Source of the DNA: Dama dama
Taxonomy: Eukaryota > Chordata > Mammalia > Artiodactyla > Cervidae
DNA length: 64,000 nucleotides
Direction: 5' to 3'
Assembly: GCF_033118175.1 (NCBI RefSeq)
Contig: NC_083689.1
Location: forward strand, 21,868,501-21,932,500
Part shown: positions 37,001-49,000 of the stretch, in pieces
Numbering within the stretch: position 1 is the first letter of the stretch
Layout: each line of letters starts with the position of its first letter
Notes under the pieces: generated by a model
What the model saw: only the letters and a program-made list of their open reading frames with translations
Told to the model about the DNA's origin: nothing
Database searches by the model: none
Position numbers and translations under genes: made by a program

Positions 37001-40000
37001 CAGAGAAAATGGCAGCAGAATCACCCAGAACCAAAAGGTGATCCTGTCACCCTCTCCTTGTGCTTGCCTGAAGGTGCTGGGACCCTAGTGGTGGGTTTGC
37101 CGTGGGCAAGGCAGAGCTGTGTGGGGGGAAACTGGGCCTCTTGGTCGTGTAGTGTCACTGACGAGTGATGCTCAGCGGGTGGGGATGACGCCAGGTTGCG
37201 GCATCTGGCAGTGAGCCTGCATACACCCCGCGGTGCTTGCTCAGGCTGCAGGTGAGGCTCTGCCTTCACGGAGCCTCTAGGCCATCCCCCAACCTGAGCA
37301 CAAAACTTGGCCATTTGTCTTCCTCTCTCTCTCTCTCTCTGTCTCTGGCTCGTGAGTACAGGGACATTGGTGATGTTCCCTCACCCTGGGCGCCATGCTG
37401 ATGGACCGTCGCGCTCTCCTTCATCTGTCTTTCTCTTGGCATCAGATGATCTCTGTCCCCATGGGTTTAGGAAATGTTTGGTGTGCGGGACCTGGGGGGC
37501 TTTCAGTGATGATGAAGACAGATCCTAAGGTTCTCCATCATGTTCAGGTTTTTATAAATTAAGTCAGGGAACCTGAAAGTCTGGCTAGAAATGGAGGGGA
37601 TAAACAAATGAGTAAACAGAAGCTACTGATTGATGAGTGTGCCCCAGGTCTCTTGACCCCAAGTTGGTGACGGTAGCCGTGAGTCCCCGGTCATGTTTGA
37701 GGTGGGCCAGCGTGTGACGTGTGACGGTCCCGGTGGGTGTGTGTCAGCATCGGGCATGTCTTCTCCATCCAGCTGCAGTGGCTCCTGGACAATTACGAGA
37801 CCGCAGAGGGCGTGAGTCTCCCCCGAAGTTCACTCTACAACCACTACCTGCGGCACTGTCAGGAGCACAAGCTGGACCCAGTGAACGCCGCCTCCTTTGG
37901 GAAGCTAATCCGCTCCGTGTTCATGGGCCTGCGGACGCGGCGGCTGGGCACCAGGTGGGTCCCTGGGGGAGGCTGGCAGCCCCTGACCTGCCTGCCTGCC
38001 CACCCCCTTCCCTTATCCAGACACCCAGCTTTCAGAGAATGCGAGGCACCCTCCTCTCCACACCTCCCGATGTCCACGGCTCCAGGTGCACGTGGACTTG
38101 GTCTGAATGGGCAGCAGCCAGGCCACCCCCTGTGGGGAGGGCCAGTGGTCACTCACCTCCTGGGGACAGGACACAGGCTTCCCCCCAGCTCTCTCTCTTC
38201 ATTGGAAATTTTTCATGGAAACCAACTTTTTAAACAGCAGCCTCCAGGTTGTCTAGCAGAGTGGGATTCACCATGTCTTGATGCTTTTTGCTGATCCTGG
38301 ACTGGCCCACTGAGGGCTGCCCTTGGGTGACAGCAGCCAGGGACCGTCACAGGCTAGACACTTACCCCGCAAGAGAAATTGGGTCCTCCTGCTAGAAAAA
38401 GATAGCCACGCTGTGCTCAAAGCAGGGGCTTGGCCCATGTGTGAGGCCACCCTGCGTGGCCCTGGCCTGCGGCCTGCGGCCTGCCAGGTTGGGTGAAGGA
38501 ACGTGTATGTGGGTGTCAGGGTTCACCTGCACCCTCTGTGAAACTGGCATCCTGGAGAGTTCTCTGCCACCCTGGGATCCTTGACAGAGGAGATTCTTAC
38601 AAGCCATGAATGGGTGGGGGGGGAGGGGCAGTTGGGCCCTGGTTTCAGGGACATGACCAACCCCGCCCCGGGCCTTTCTAGAAGGCTCCTGGGGCCTCCA
38701 CCTTCCCAGGGTCCTGGATGCTGCCTCAAGACTGGGACTCTGTCCCCCTGCTCCCCACCTCTCAGCACTGGAAGCAGGGTGTTTGCAAGGCCGTGTGTCT
38801 GTTCTTCCCTCCCAGGAGTCCTTCTGACCTGTCTCCTTAAAGAAATTGTTTAAAACCCTTCAATCATCATTTCCCCTATAGTAAACTAAGGTAGAATCTC
38901 CCAGAGAGCAAAGTCTTTACAGAATTTCCTGAACCTCTCTGACCACGGACCAGTCTGTGAACACTCCCCACACGGTCCACGGAACACAGGCCCTGAGAGC
39001 CCTCCCCGAGAGGGAGGAGGCCGGGGCAGAGCCCTAGTCTCACGGTTCAGGACATGTGGGAAGAGAGCTGACCCAGATGTTCGGTTCCCAGGGGCAACTC
39101 CAAGTACCATTACTACGGGATCCGCCTGAAGCCAGACTCGCCCCTGAACCGGCTGCAGGAGGACACGCAGTACATGGCCATGCGGCAGCAGCCGGTGCAT
39201 CAGAAGCCCAGGTGGGTGAGCTGTCCCAGGCCGGCCTGAGGACCAGCCAGCCTGCCTGCGAGTTTTCACTAGGGGGAAGGGAGGGAGGGGGTTTCTGGGG
39301 CATTGACCACATCCAGGAGGTGGGTGAAGGTCAGCCTTTCACTTCCACTTGGCTTGGAGTGAGGCCAGCAGGACACCTCTGATGCTGGGCCTGTGTTACA
39401 GCTGGTGAACCCACACAGATCTAGCTTTGCCACCCCAGGTCCATAGCTGTCATTTGGGTTCATTCTGTGTGTGTACATTCTGTGAGTTTGGACAGAGTTG
39501 TAACGACATGTATCCACTATCATAGGATCATACAGAATAGTTTCACTGCCCGAAAGACTTGCCCCGCTCCTCCTGTTGGTCACCCCTCCCCGTCAGCCTC
39601 CAGCAACAACTGCTCTTTGTTTTACTTGCTCCTTTGTTTTTGCCTTTTGCATAGTGCGTAGAGTTAGAATCACAATCTTGCATTTTTCCTCCCTGTCTAC
39701 AAAGAAAGAAAGAACATTGAACACAGCCCCAGAAGCAGGAAAAAGAAGCTTGTACACTGAAGTGGCTGCTTCTTCCTGACCTCTGGGTCTGATGGCTGGA
39801 AAGTCCTGGTCATTTTCTGGAATGTTCCCTGTGCATCACACACCTACTCGCCTCTTAAAGCAGGAATCAGCAGTTTTTCTGTAAAGGGCCAGAGAGTACA
39901 TACCCACAGCTTTGCAGGCAGACACTGTCTGTGAAGTGTCTTCAGCTCTGCCTGTGTAGCACGACACTCATTACAGACCAGGCGTGAAGGAACGGGTGTG

Positions 40001-43000
40001 GCCAGGTGGGGATCAAACTATATTTTCAAAATAGGTGGCAGAAATGGCCCTCTCACCGCCCTAGGTGGAGGTACCTGGTTCAGAGCCCCCTGGAATGTCA
40101 CCTCCCTGGCCCCTTCCAGTCACCCCTCTGCCCCGCTGTGTCCCGAGCCCCTTTCCAGAATCTACTCAGCTCCAGAGCAGGGGCGCACCCCACTCACCTC
40201 CACTTGGCACTATCGTGCCTTCGTTGAGCTGCATGGCTGACACCCCATTTTAGCTGCTTAAGGGGTCTGGGTGACTCCCAACCACATGGCCAATTACAGG
40301 AACTGGAGGTCACAGGAGGGAGTCCGGAATGTTCTCCGGAACCAGCAGTCCCTCCTGTTCCTGGCTTTCCCCAGACAAGGGGTGCAGCTTCCTTTGTGGG
40401 GTTCAGGCCCCTGAGAGCACCTGGAGGATTTAGATGCATGTTTCACAGCGACAGGCTTGTGCCATTGGCACGGGGAGCCCATCCCCCAGTCAGGAGATCC
40501 ACGTACATCTGAGCCACGTCCTCCCGCCTCCCAGCGAGTCTGGCCCCACGTTCCACAAGGAAAGGAACTCCTACCTCAAGCTGAATCCCCTTGTCCGTCT
40601 GGGCTCCAGTCAGTTACCCTGGGAAGCCCTTCTCTGTTAGTTTCTCAGTTTGCTGTCTAGACAGGCTGTCCACTGCTTTCTGGCTGAGGGCAAAACAAAG
40701 TCTCAGAATTTGCTTTGAGATCATATAATAGACATTTGGGACCCTATGTAAAGAAGTTTACTTGTCTTCTAAGAGAGGACTATTAGAATATATACACATA
40801 AAAGCAACCCAGGGGTCCATCAACAGATGATGGCTGAACAAATGTGGTCCAATCACGTGGTGGAGTAGTATGCATCCCTAAAAAGGGAGGGGATTTGAGC
40901 CCTGATACAGCATTGATGAACCCTGAGGATGTGATGCTCAGGAAGAGAAGCCAGACACAGAAGGACAAACACTGTCTTTTCCACCTGCAGGAGGTCCCTA
41001 GAGTCAGATCCACAGAGACAAGTGGTAGATGGGGCCAGGGGCTGGGGGAGGCGATGGGAAGTGAGTGTTTAAAGTAGACAGAGTTTCAGTCTGAGGAGAT
41101 GAGAAACTTCTGGAGGTGGATAGTGGGGATGGTTGCCCGACAGTGTGAATGAACTTAATGCCACTGAGTTGTGCACATGAAAGTGGTTCCAGTGCTAAAT
41201 TTTGTGTTTTCTATTTGACCACAAGTTTTAAAAAATCACACACCCTCCCAAACCAAATCCTGTCCAGTCCTCCAGCCCCTTCTGGGGAGTGCCGCTGGGG
41301 CCTCACGGTGGCTCGTGTGTTCCCTGCCAGGTACCGACCAGCCCAGAAGACAGACAGCCTTGGGGAGAGCGGCTCGCATGGCAGCCTGCACAGCACGCCC
41401 GAGCAGGCCATGGCTGCCCAGAGCCAGCACCACCAGCAGTACATCGGTGAGCCACCCCCTGCCCCGGCACAGGGCCTGCTGGGAAGGCTCCAGGGCCTCT
41501 CAGCACCTCTGGGGTGGGTTTCAGCACCAGCAGCATCTAAAGGGCTACTTCAGACAGTTTTCTTTCCTACCACCTTTTCAAGTTCTAGTAGACCTTCTTT
41601 GTGGGATTGCTGAGGTTTTTGAATTATCAGCATGTGCCTCCCATATTAATGGATATTAATCCCCCCAAAATGGAGTAAAGTGACCATCAGAAAAAAATAA
41701 GTAAATAAAATGAAATGCCCATCGGAAAGAAGACTAGATGTACTTTGAGTCTAACCCCTCTGAGCCTGGCCCCTCCCGGGGGCCCCAACACAGGGCAGCC
41801 TGGACCTCTTCCCTGGGAGGGTGCTTCCCCAGCCCAAACCGTCACTGCTCCGGAGCAGCAAGAAAGCATCTTGACTCAGCCCACTTCCCAGGGCAGCTGG
41901 GGAAGGTGCACACACATCTGAAGACACAGGGGACTCTGTGCACTTCGGTATATATTTGAGCCCCAACAATCCCCCCGCCGGGGTTAGGGCCTCCTGGAGA
42001 GGCTCTCACCCCACCCCACCGGCCGCCCCCTTTCTGGTGGGAATGGAGAGCTTGCTGTGTGCTAGGCCCTCTCCCCTCCTTTGTGTGTGTGTGTGTGTGT
42101 GTGTGTGTGGTATGTATGTGTCCTTAAGGAGCTGACGAAGTCATCCCCATCCTGAATCTGAGAAAACCAAAGCTTAAAGGTTGTGTGGCGGAGAGGGGAG
42201 CCAGGACTCCACCCTTGGGGCTGCAGTGGGGCCATTAGCACATCCCACCAGTATCCACAGCCTGCCGGCTTGCCAGCGGCTCCTGCACGCCGTCCTCGGC
42301 CCTGCTGACCCCCACCTTCCTCCCCCAGATGTGTCCCACGTCTTCCCCGAGTTCCCGGCTCCCGACCTGGGCAGCGTCCTGCTGCAGGAGAGCATCACGC
42401 TGCATGACGTCAAGGCCCTCCAGCTGGCCTACCGGCGGCACTGCGAGGTGACTGCCCCAAGCCCGGCCCCGGGGCGCCAGTGGGTGCTTCGCTCAGCTGC
42501 ATGGGGCCAGTGCCGGAGTAGCCCTGGGTGTCTCTGGTGGGCGACAGGGAGCAGACAGCACCAGCCTCCCTCCCTGTGGCCGAGGAGTAGATGGACTCTC
42601 CCTTTGTTCACCCCATCCCTTCTCATGGTCTCTCTGGGTTTGGAAAGACCCCACTGCAGCCCAGCTGCCTGCCCCTATGTTCTGACGACAGACACCTGCG
42701 CACGTGGGTGTGTTTAACCAGCGCGTTTACTCCTAGGCCACTTTAGACGTCGTCATGAACCTCCAGTTCCACTACATTGAGAAGCTGTGGCTCTCCTTCT
42801 GGAATTCTAAATCCTCTAGCGATGGTCCCACCTCTCTACCCGCCAGGTACCGCCTGCCCCTTGGCCCCCAGACGTGGCTTTCTTCACCAGCCCGGGTTTA
42901 CCCTGCAGACCGCCCCCAGACACATGCTCTAGCTTTTCAAGAACTGGCTCTCAGACACCCTCGTGCGCATGTGGTCTCAGGGTGACCACGGGACAGGGAG

Positions 43001-46000
43001 CTGGCCTGCACGGGGCAGTCCTGCAGCCTCACCCGGCTCATCTATCCCAGGAGAGCCGCCCCTGAGCCGACGGCTGATCCGTGTTCCCTGGTGTCCCCCA
43101 TCCCCTGCAGTGACGAGGAGCCAGAAGGCGCCGTCCTCCCCAAGGACAAGCTGGTGTCTCTGTGCAAGTGCGACCCCGTCCTCCGGTGGATGAGGACCTG
43201 CGACCACATCCTGTACCAGGCGCTGGTGGAGATCCTCATCCCGGACGTGCTGCGGCCTGTGCCTAGTGAGCGCCCTGCCCCGACTAGCGCACCCAGTGAA
43301 TGCTCCGCCCCCCGCGGCCCTGCCCCCACCGCGCCCCCACTCATCTGGTCCGATTGCTACCCTGGGGACCGTCCCAGGGCCTCTGTCCCCACTGGCCCCC
43401 GTGGCCTTCGGAGGCGGTGACACGCCCACCACTAGGAGGCGCCCGCCTCCTGGCTCCCTACTTAGGAGCTCTCCCTGGGGCTCCCAGGCCCCTGAGGGTG
43501 GGGTCCCCACCCCGTGAGAGTGAGGGGGCCGGGCTCTGAGCGTCACTTTCCCAAGGCCTCTCTGTAAACACCCGTGCCTGTTAGCACTGGGGAACCTCCG
43601 TCTTTTTGATAAGCTGGCCTGTGCTTTTTATGCCAGTAAAAGGAAAATAGCAAAACCATTGCACTTGTCCTTTGGCCTTGCCTTCCTGGAAACTGTTCAG
43701 TGCAGTGTTCATTTAGAGTCTCTGTGTTAAGGTTTGAAATTGGGGTATCTTTCTTTTTATAACACTTGGAGGGTTTTTTTGGTTTTTCAAAAAAATGTGT
43801 TTCATTTATTGCAAGCTGTCCTAAATTTGGAAGTCGGTAGAATACATTTACACACATTTGTGTGTATCAGGGGCTCTCCCCCTCAGCACTGTGGAGTGTG
43901 GAGCAGCGTCCCTTTCCCACTGGCTGCCAGAAGCCCTCTGGTCATGGTAGCCACAGATGTACCCAGACATGGTCTTATGTCATCTGGGGCAGGGTCGCCA
44001 GGGTGAGAACCACCAGTGTAGATGGGTAGATGAGCAAAGATGAACGATGCAGGGCCGGCACAGTGTCAGTGTCTGCTCGGTGTTCCCACTCAGTGTCTCC
44101 CTCATAAGAGCCCTAAATTCTCAATCTCTTCTCGTCTGTGTTACTTGTTCTCGGTGGGGGTGATTTCCATGGCATGTGTATCTCTTGCACTTGAGCTGAT
44201 CCTGACGGGTGAGGCTGCCTTTCTCACAGTTAATACCATGGCTTGTGTCCCCAGGTACCCTGACACAAGCCATCCGCAACTTTGCCAAGAGCTTGGAAGG
44301 CTGGTTGACCAATGCCATGAGCGACTTCCCACAGCAGGTCATCCAGACCAAGGTAATGGTCAGGGTCTGGGCCTCCAGACCACACTGGTCACCCCCGGGG
44401 CGCCTTGTGCTGTGAAGGGAGGGGACTCCTCTCTGTCCTGGGGGAACTTGAGGGCCCCTGGGCTCCAGAGAAAGCAGGCTGGTCCCAAGTGTCCTGAAGA
44501 CAGGGGGTCCTTCCTGAAGGGCCAGGGATGTTTTCTCTTGGAGGCCGGTGCTGGAAGTTGCTGGCCTGACAGAAGGTGTCTTTGCTGGGAGACTTTTGGA
44601 CTGAATTGGAACAAATTGAATATTTCTCTGCTCATTGTAGGAGGGGGATTCAATCTCTTTGTGGTCGCCCTTTTTGCTATAGTCTTGACCACAGATGAGA
44701 CTGTAAAATGTGGAGATGAGGCCTCCTTATGGAGAAGAGGTGATCATGTTCCTATCTCAAGCATGCCTACAGCCTCACACAGTTGGGGCTAGATCCGGGC
44801 AATCCGGTCTGCCCATCCCACCCTCAACCTGGAATTGATCACTGAGGCCATTGAGTCTCAGACTTCAGGATGCACATGAATTGCCTGGGAAGCTGTTGAA
44901 AATTGCAGATTTGAGTAATTCCCTGGAGTCCAGTGGTTAGGACTTTGCAGTCTCATTGCTGAGGACCCAGTTTCAGTCCCTGGTAGGGGAACTAAGATCT
45001 TACAAGCCACGTGGTGTGGCAAAAAAATAATAATTTAAATGTTTTTAAAATAAAATTGAAGATTTCCATGCCACACCCCCAGAGTGGCTGGTCCAGTGGC
45101 GCCCTGGAATCAGTATTTTTACCATCCACCCCAGAGAGCTGCTGTCCTGAATTCTGCCTCGCCCGTGCTCGGCATCCACGCTAGATGCCACTCGATGTGT
45201 GTCCCTCATTGATCTTCAGTTTTGGGGCCTTTGGGCCTGTCCAGAGGGTGGGTCCCTGCCAGAACCACCCTTCCCCACCCCTCCTCCTGCACTCTCCCGG
45301 AGCAGACACGGGCTCACTCCGGGCCTCCTCCCCAGGTTGGTGTGGTGAGTGCCTTTGCGCAAACCCTACGGAGATACACGTCCCTCAACCACCTGGCGCA
45401 GGCGGCCCGGGCAGTGCTGCAGAACACCTCCCAGATCAACCAGATGCTCAGCGACCTCAACCGCGTGGACTTCGCCAATGTGCAGGTGACTCCTCCCACA
45501 TGCAGGTGGCTTCTCCCAGGTGCCTCCCCAACAGGGACGGGCATGGGAACCCACTGGCCGAGCTCCCACCCGCTAGAAAAATGCAGAGACCCACCAATCT
45601 TAGCCCACAGCAAACTGGGCACCTCACCGGGGCCCACATTTGTGTTGCTTGGGAATGGTTGGGGTTGAAGCCCTCCGCAGCCAGTCCGGGACCCCTAGGT
45701 TCTACTCTGTGATCATTCCCCTGGCCTCCAGGCTCTGGGACCAAGACCTTAATCTGTTTTCTTTAAGTTTGCCTTCCCCATGCCATGTTCATGGCTCTGT
45801 TCTGGTCTTAGAAAAGTACAGGCCGCCGTCAGATGGGTCCTGCTGCCATATCTATGTCTAGTTCAGGCTCTGAGCTGATCCATGGAATAAACACACATAC
45901 CCACAGAGGAGCGGCCACTTAGAAATAACCCAACGGGGACTTCCCTAGTGGTCCTATGGTTAGGACTCTGAGCTTCCAGTGAGAGAGGCACAGGTTCCAT

Positions 46001-49000
46001 CCCTGGTCTGGGAGTTAAGATTCCACATGCTGCTCCAGGCAGCCCCCCCACAAAAAAAACAGAAGGCAAAGATGAGGTACAGACTGGGCTTCGATGCAAG
46101 AAACCTGGATGTAGGCCCTCAAAGCCTGGCAGGTCCCCTCCTAATGCCCTTCCGTCTCCACCCCATGAAGCGGGTGTCATGCTGGAAAAGGCTGAGGGCA
46201 GTGGGCATCTGTGCTCACGTGCATCCAGCCGTGGGCCATGCTCAGGACGTGTCGCTGACCCAGCACCACCCACGCCCACAGGAGCAGGCCTCGTGGGTGT
46301 GCCAGTGCGAGGAGGGTGTGGTACAGCGGCTGGAGCAGGACTTCAAGCTGACCCTGCAGCAGCAGAGCTCCCTGGACCAGTGGGCCAGCTGGCTAGACAA
46401 TGTGGTCACCCAGGTCCTGAAGCAGCACGCGGGCAGCCCCAGCTTCCCCAAGGCCGCCCGGCAGTTCTTGCTGAAATGGTCCTTTTACAGGTGAGTGTGC
46501 ATGTCATCTCTCAGAGAGCTGGGGAGGTGGAGGGGGCCGAGGCCCACAGACGCAGGCCAGCCTTCGGGACTCATTCCTGGGGGCTCCCAGGGGCAGCCCT
46601 CCTGGGACCTCAAACTGGGTTACAGACATTTCTTTTTTTTTAATTAACTTTTTTCATTTAATTCACCATTACTTTTTAAATTAATTCACATTTATTTATT
46701 TGTCTGTTCTGGGTCTTAGTTGTGGGGTGTGGGCTCCAACTCCTTGACCAGGGATTGAACCCAGGCCCCCTGAATTGGGAGCACCAAGTCGTAGCCACTG
46801 GACCACCAGGGAAGGCCCAGGTTACAAAGGCTCCTGCAGACAGAAGCCTCCGCTTCGGGCCTCCCTGCTGGGAAGAACACAGCACAAGCCTTTGTTTCTG
46901 CCCCTAGAGTGTCCCCACAGGGTGAGGTAAAGGAAAGGTCTAGAGAGAACGGGAGGCGCAGGTGGTGGTGGGTGAGAACCAGATAGAGAATCGTAGTGAG
47001 AGGGGCCAGTGAGGACGGTGACCAACAAAATAGGATGTGACATGAGTCTCTATCCCCTCACTGCCAAGTGCAGGCAAGAGGCAGAGACAGGTGTCAACTC
47101 CCCACAGAGTAGTCCTGGGTCAGGGTTAGGTGGACCTATTTATTTATTTATGGCCATGCCACAGCTTGTAGGATCTTAGTTCCCCAACCAAGGATCAAAC
47201 CCAGCCCCTTGCAGTGGAAAGGCAGAGTCTTCACCACTGGACCACTAGTGAAGTCCCTATGTAGGCCTGTTTTAAAATGATATATGTAACTGTATTACAG
47301 GCTTCCCAGATGGCTCGGTGGTAGAGAATCCACCTGCAATGCAGGAGATGAGGGTTCGATCCCTAGGTTGGGAAGATCCTCTGGAGGGGGGCATGGCAAC
47401 CCACTCCAGTATTCTTGCCTGGAAAATCCTATGGATAGAGGAGCGTGGCAGGCTATAGTCTATGGGGTTGCAAGAGTTGGGCATGACTGAGCAACTACAT
47501 ACAACAAAACTGTATTAGGATTAATTAGGCATGTGTGTGCGTGAATGTAAGGAGATTCATTTCTGGGAATGGGCTGGCGTGATCACAGGGCCAAGATATC
47601 TGAAGTCTGTACAGAGGGCCGGCGGGCTGGACACTTATGTGGGAGCAGACACCACCGTCCGCAGGTGGGACTCCTTCCTCCTCAAGGAAACTTCACTTTT
47701 GCTCCCAAGGCCCCTCAGCTGACCAGGTGAGGCCCAGCCCTGGTGTGGAGGCTGAGCTTCTCCACCTCTAGTCGAGAGATGGTGGACAGGATCCACGGCG
47801 ACTCCGACTCACACTGAACTGAATCACTGCCCATCACTGACACAGAAAACTAACCGCCACAGAAAGTAAACGTGGGAGAGAAAACAGAGGGAGGAAGAAA
47901 GAAGAATGTGAGAAAGAGAACCCATGAAAGAAAAAAGAGAAAGAAAAAGACATGGAAGGATCAATTCATGAAGTTTACTATCCAGTTGATAGAAAATTTT
48001 TTTAAAAGAGAGAAATTGGAGGGAAAGAGAATAATAAAAACATAATCAAGAAAACATCTCAGGAACTTCCCTGGTGGTCCAGTGGTTAAAGCACTTGCAA
48101 GGCAGGGGATGCAGGTTCAATCCCTGGTTGAGGAACTAAGATCCCACATGCCTCAGAGCAACTAAGGCCATGCCATAAGTACTGAGCCCATGAACCACAG
48201 TGAAGACCCTGTGAAGCCAAAATTTAAAGAAAGAAAAGAAGACATCTCAGAACTAAGGGCTCAAGTTTCCCAGAGCTGCTGGGTTCCCCACCCAGTGAAG
48301 GAGCCCAAGCCTCCCTGTGATGTTCAGACACCGAGAAGAGCCGATCATGACGGTTTTCAGAGAAAAGACAGCAGATCACATGTAGGCCAGGAGCCAGAGC
48401 AGTGTCCAGCCCAGGGCGCCGGGGGACAGTGTCGTCAGGATACCCAGGGAAAGCTATTCCTACCCTGCAGTTCTCACCTGAGCAGACAGAAGCGGGAAAC
48501 TCAGGCTGAGGAGGACCAGCCCAAAGGGGCCCTGAAGGGCATTCCGGTCCCAGGCAGTGATAAACACAGGGAAATGGATCGTTTTGTCACACTTGAGCAC
48601 AGGAAGACCACCAGCTGTTCTAGGCGCTGGACAGCCCGTCAGCCCACCACAGCTGAGGGTTCAGACCCCTGTCCGCCTGGCAGTCTCCCAGGCCCACTCG
48701 TCTGCAAACTCAGCAGAGCTGAGCAGAGGGGACAGAAGGCTATTTACTATCCGACTCTCATCAGCGTATTCTGACCCCTCAGATGGCTATGCTGGCCCGT
48801 CACTCCCAGTCCCCAGCTCCGTCCTCATGTGCTGCCATCCTCAGGTCCTTCGCACTGCCCTCCCCTGCCCGGAACGTGCTTTCCCCAGGGAGCCGTGTGG
48901 CCCGATTGTCCTCAGAGAAGCCTGCAGGCCTCTCGTGTGGAGTAGCACACCCCTCCTCAGCCTCCGTCCCCTGCACCCGATTTTCTTCCACTGCCTGTCA

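Larger units (their letters stand above)
32878..37772 (+). other. RFX2: RFX2 intron C5-C6 (4.9 kb)
   Basis: Carries two CHR SINEs (32946-33050, 33383-33495), a CpG-rich block (34170-34850), an L2 remnant (35870-36390) and a Bov-tA (36392-36613). The parts 33506-34170, 34850-35870 and 36614-37772 are unique; a CT run lies at 37323-37345. Confidence 0.85.
39212..41330 (+). other. RFX2: RFX2 intron C7-C8
   Basis: 2.1 kb. Contains an old minus-strand L1 piece at 39450-39640, a DNA-transposon-like repeat at 39862-40045 and a plus-strand L1 3' end at 40785-41235. The stretch 40045-40785 is unique with no recognised element. Confidence 0.8.
41447..42328 (+). other. RFX2: RFX2 intron C8-C9
   Basis: 882 nt. 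Contains a (TG)n microsatellite at 42082-42110 and a possible MIR remnant at 42120-42230. The rest is unique. Confidence 0.8.
44353..45335 (+). other. RFX2: RFX2 intron C12-C13
   Basis: 983 nt. An old MER5A-like element (44855-45170) is split by a CHR SINE (44912-45051). The first 500 nt are unique. Confidence 0.8.

Noticed and set aside
44040..44792. 250-residue + strand open frame
   Set aside because: It overlaps RFX2 exon C12 in a different frame; the real product there is the phase-consistent RFX2 segment.
37773..46490. RFX1 or RFX3 instead of RFX2
   Set aside because: The N-terminus, the YNPEPQMYAPSS segment, the PEFPAPDLGS segment and the KRERSDPNH tail fit RFX2, not the RFX1 or RFX3 proteins as I know them.
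48190..48774. 194-residue + strand open frame in intron C14-C15
   Set aside because: Starts within the end of a CHR SINE and continues through unique intron sequence without conserved features.
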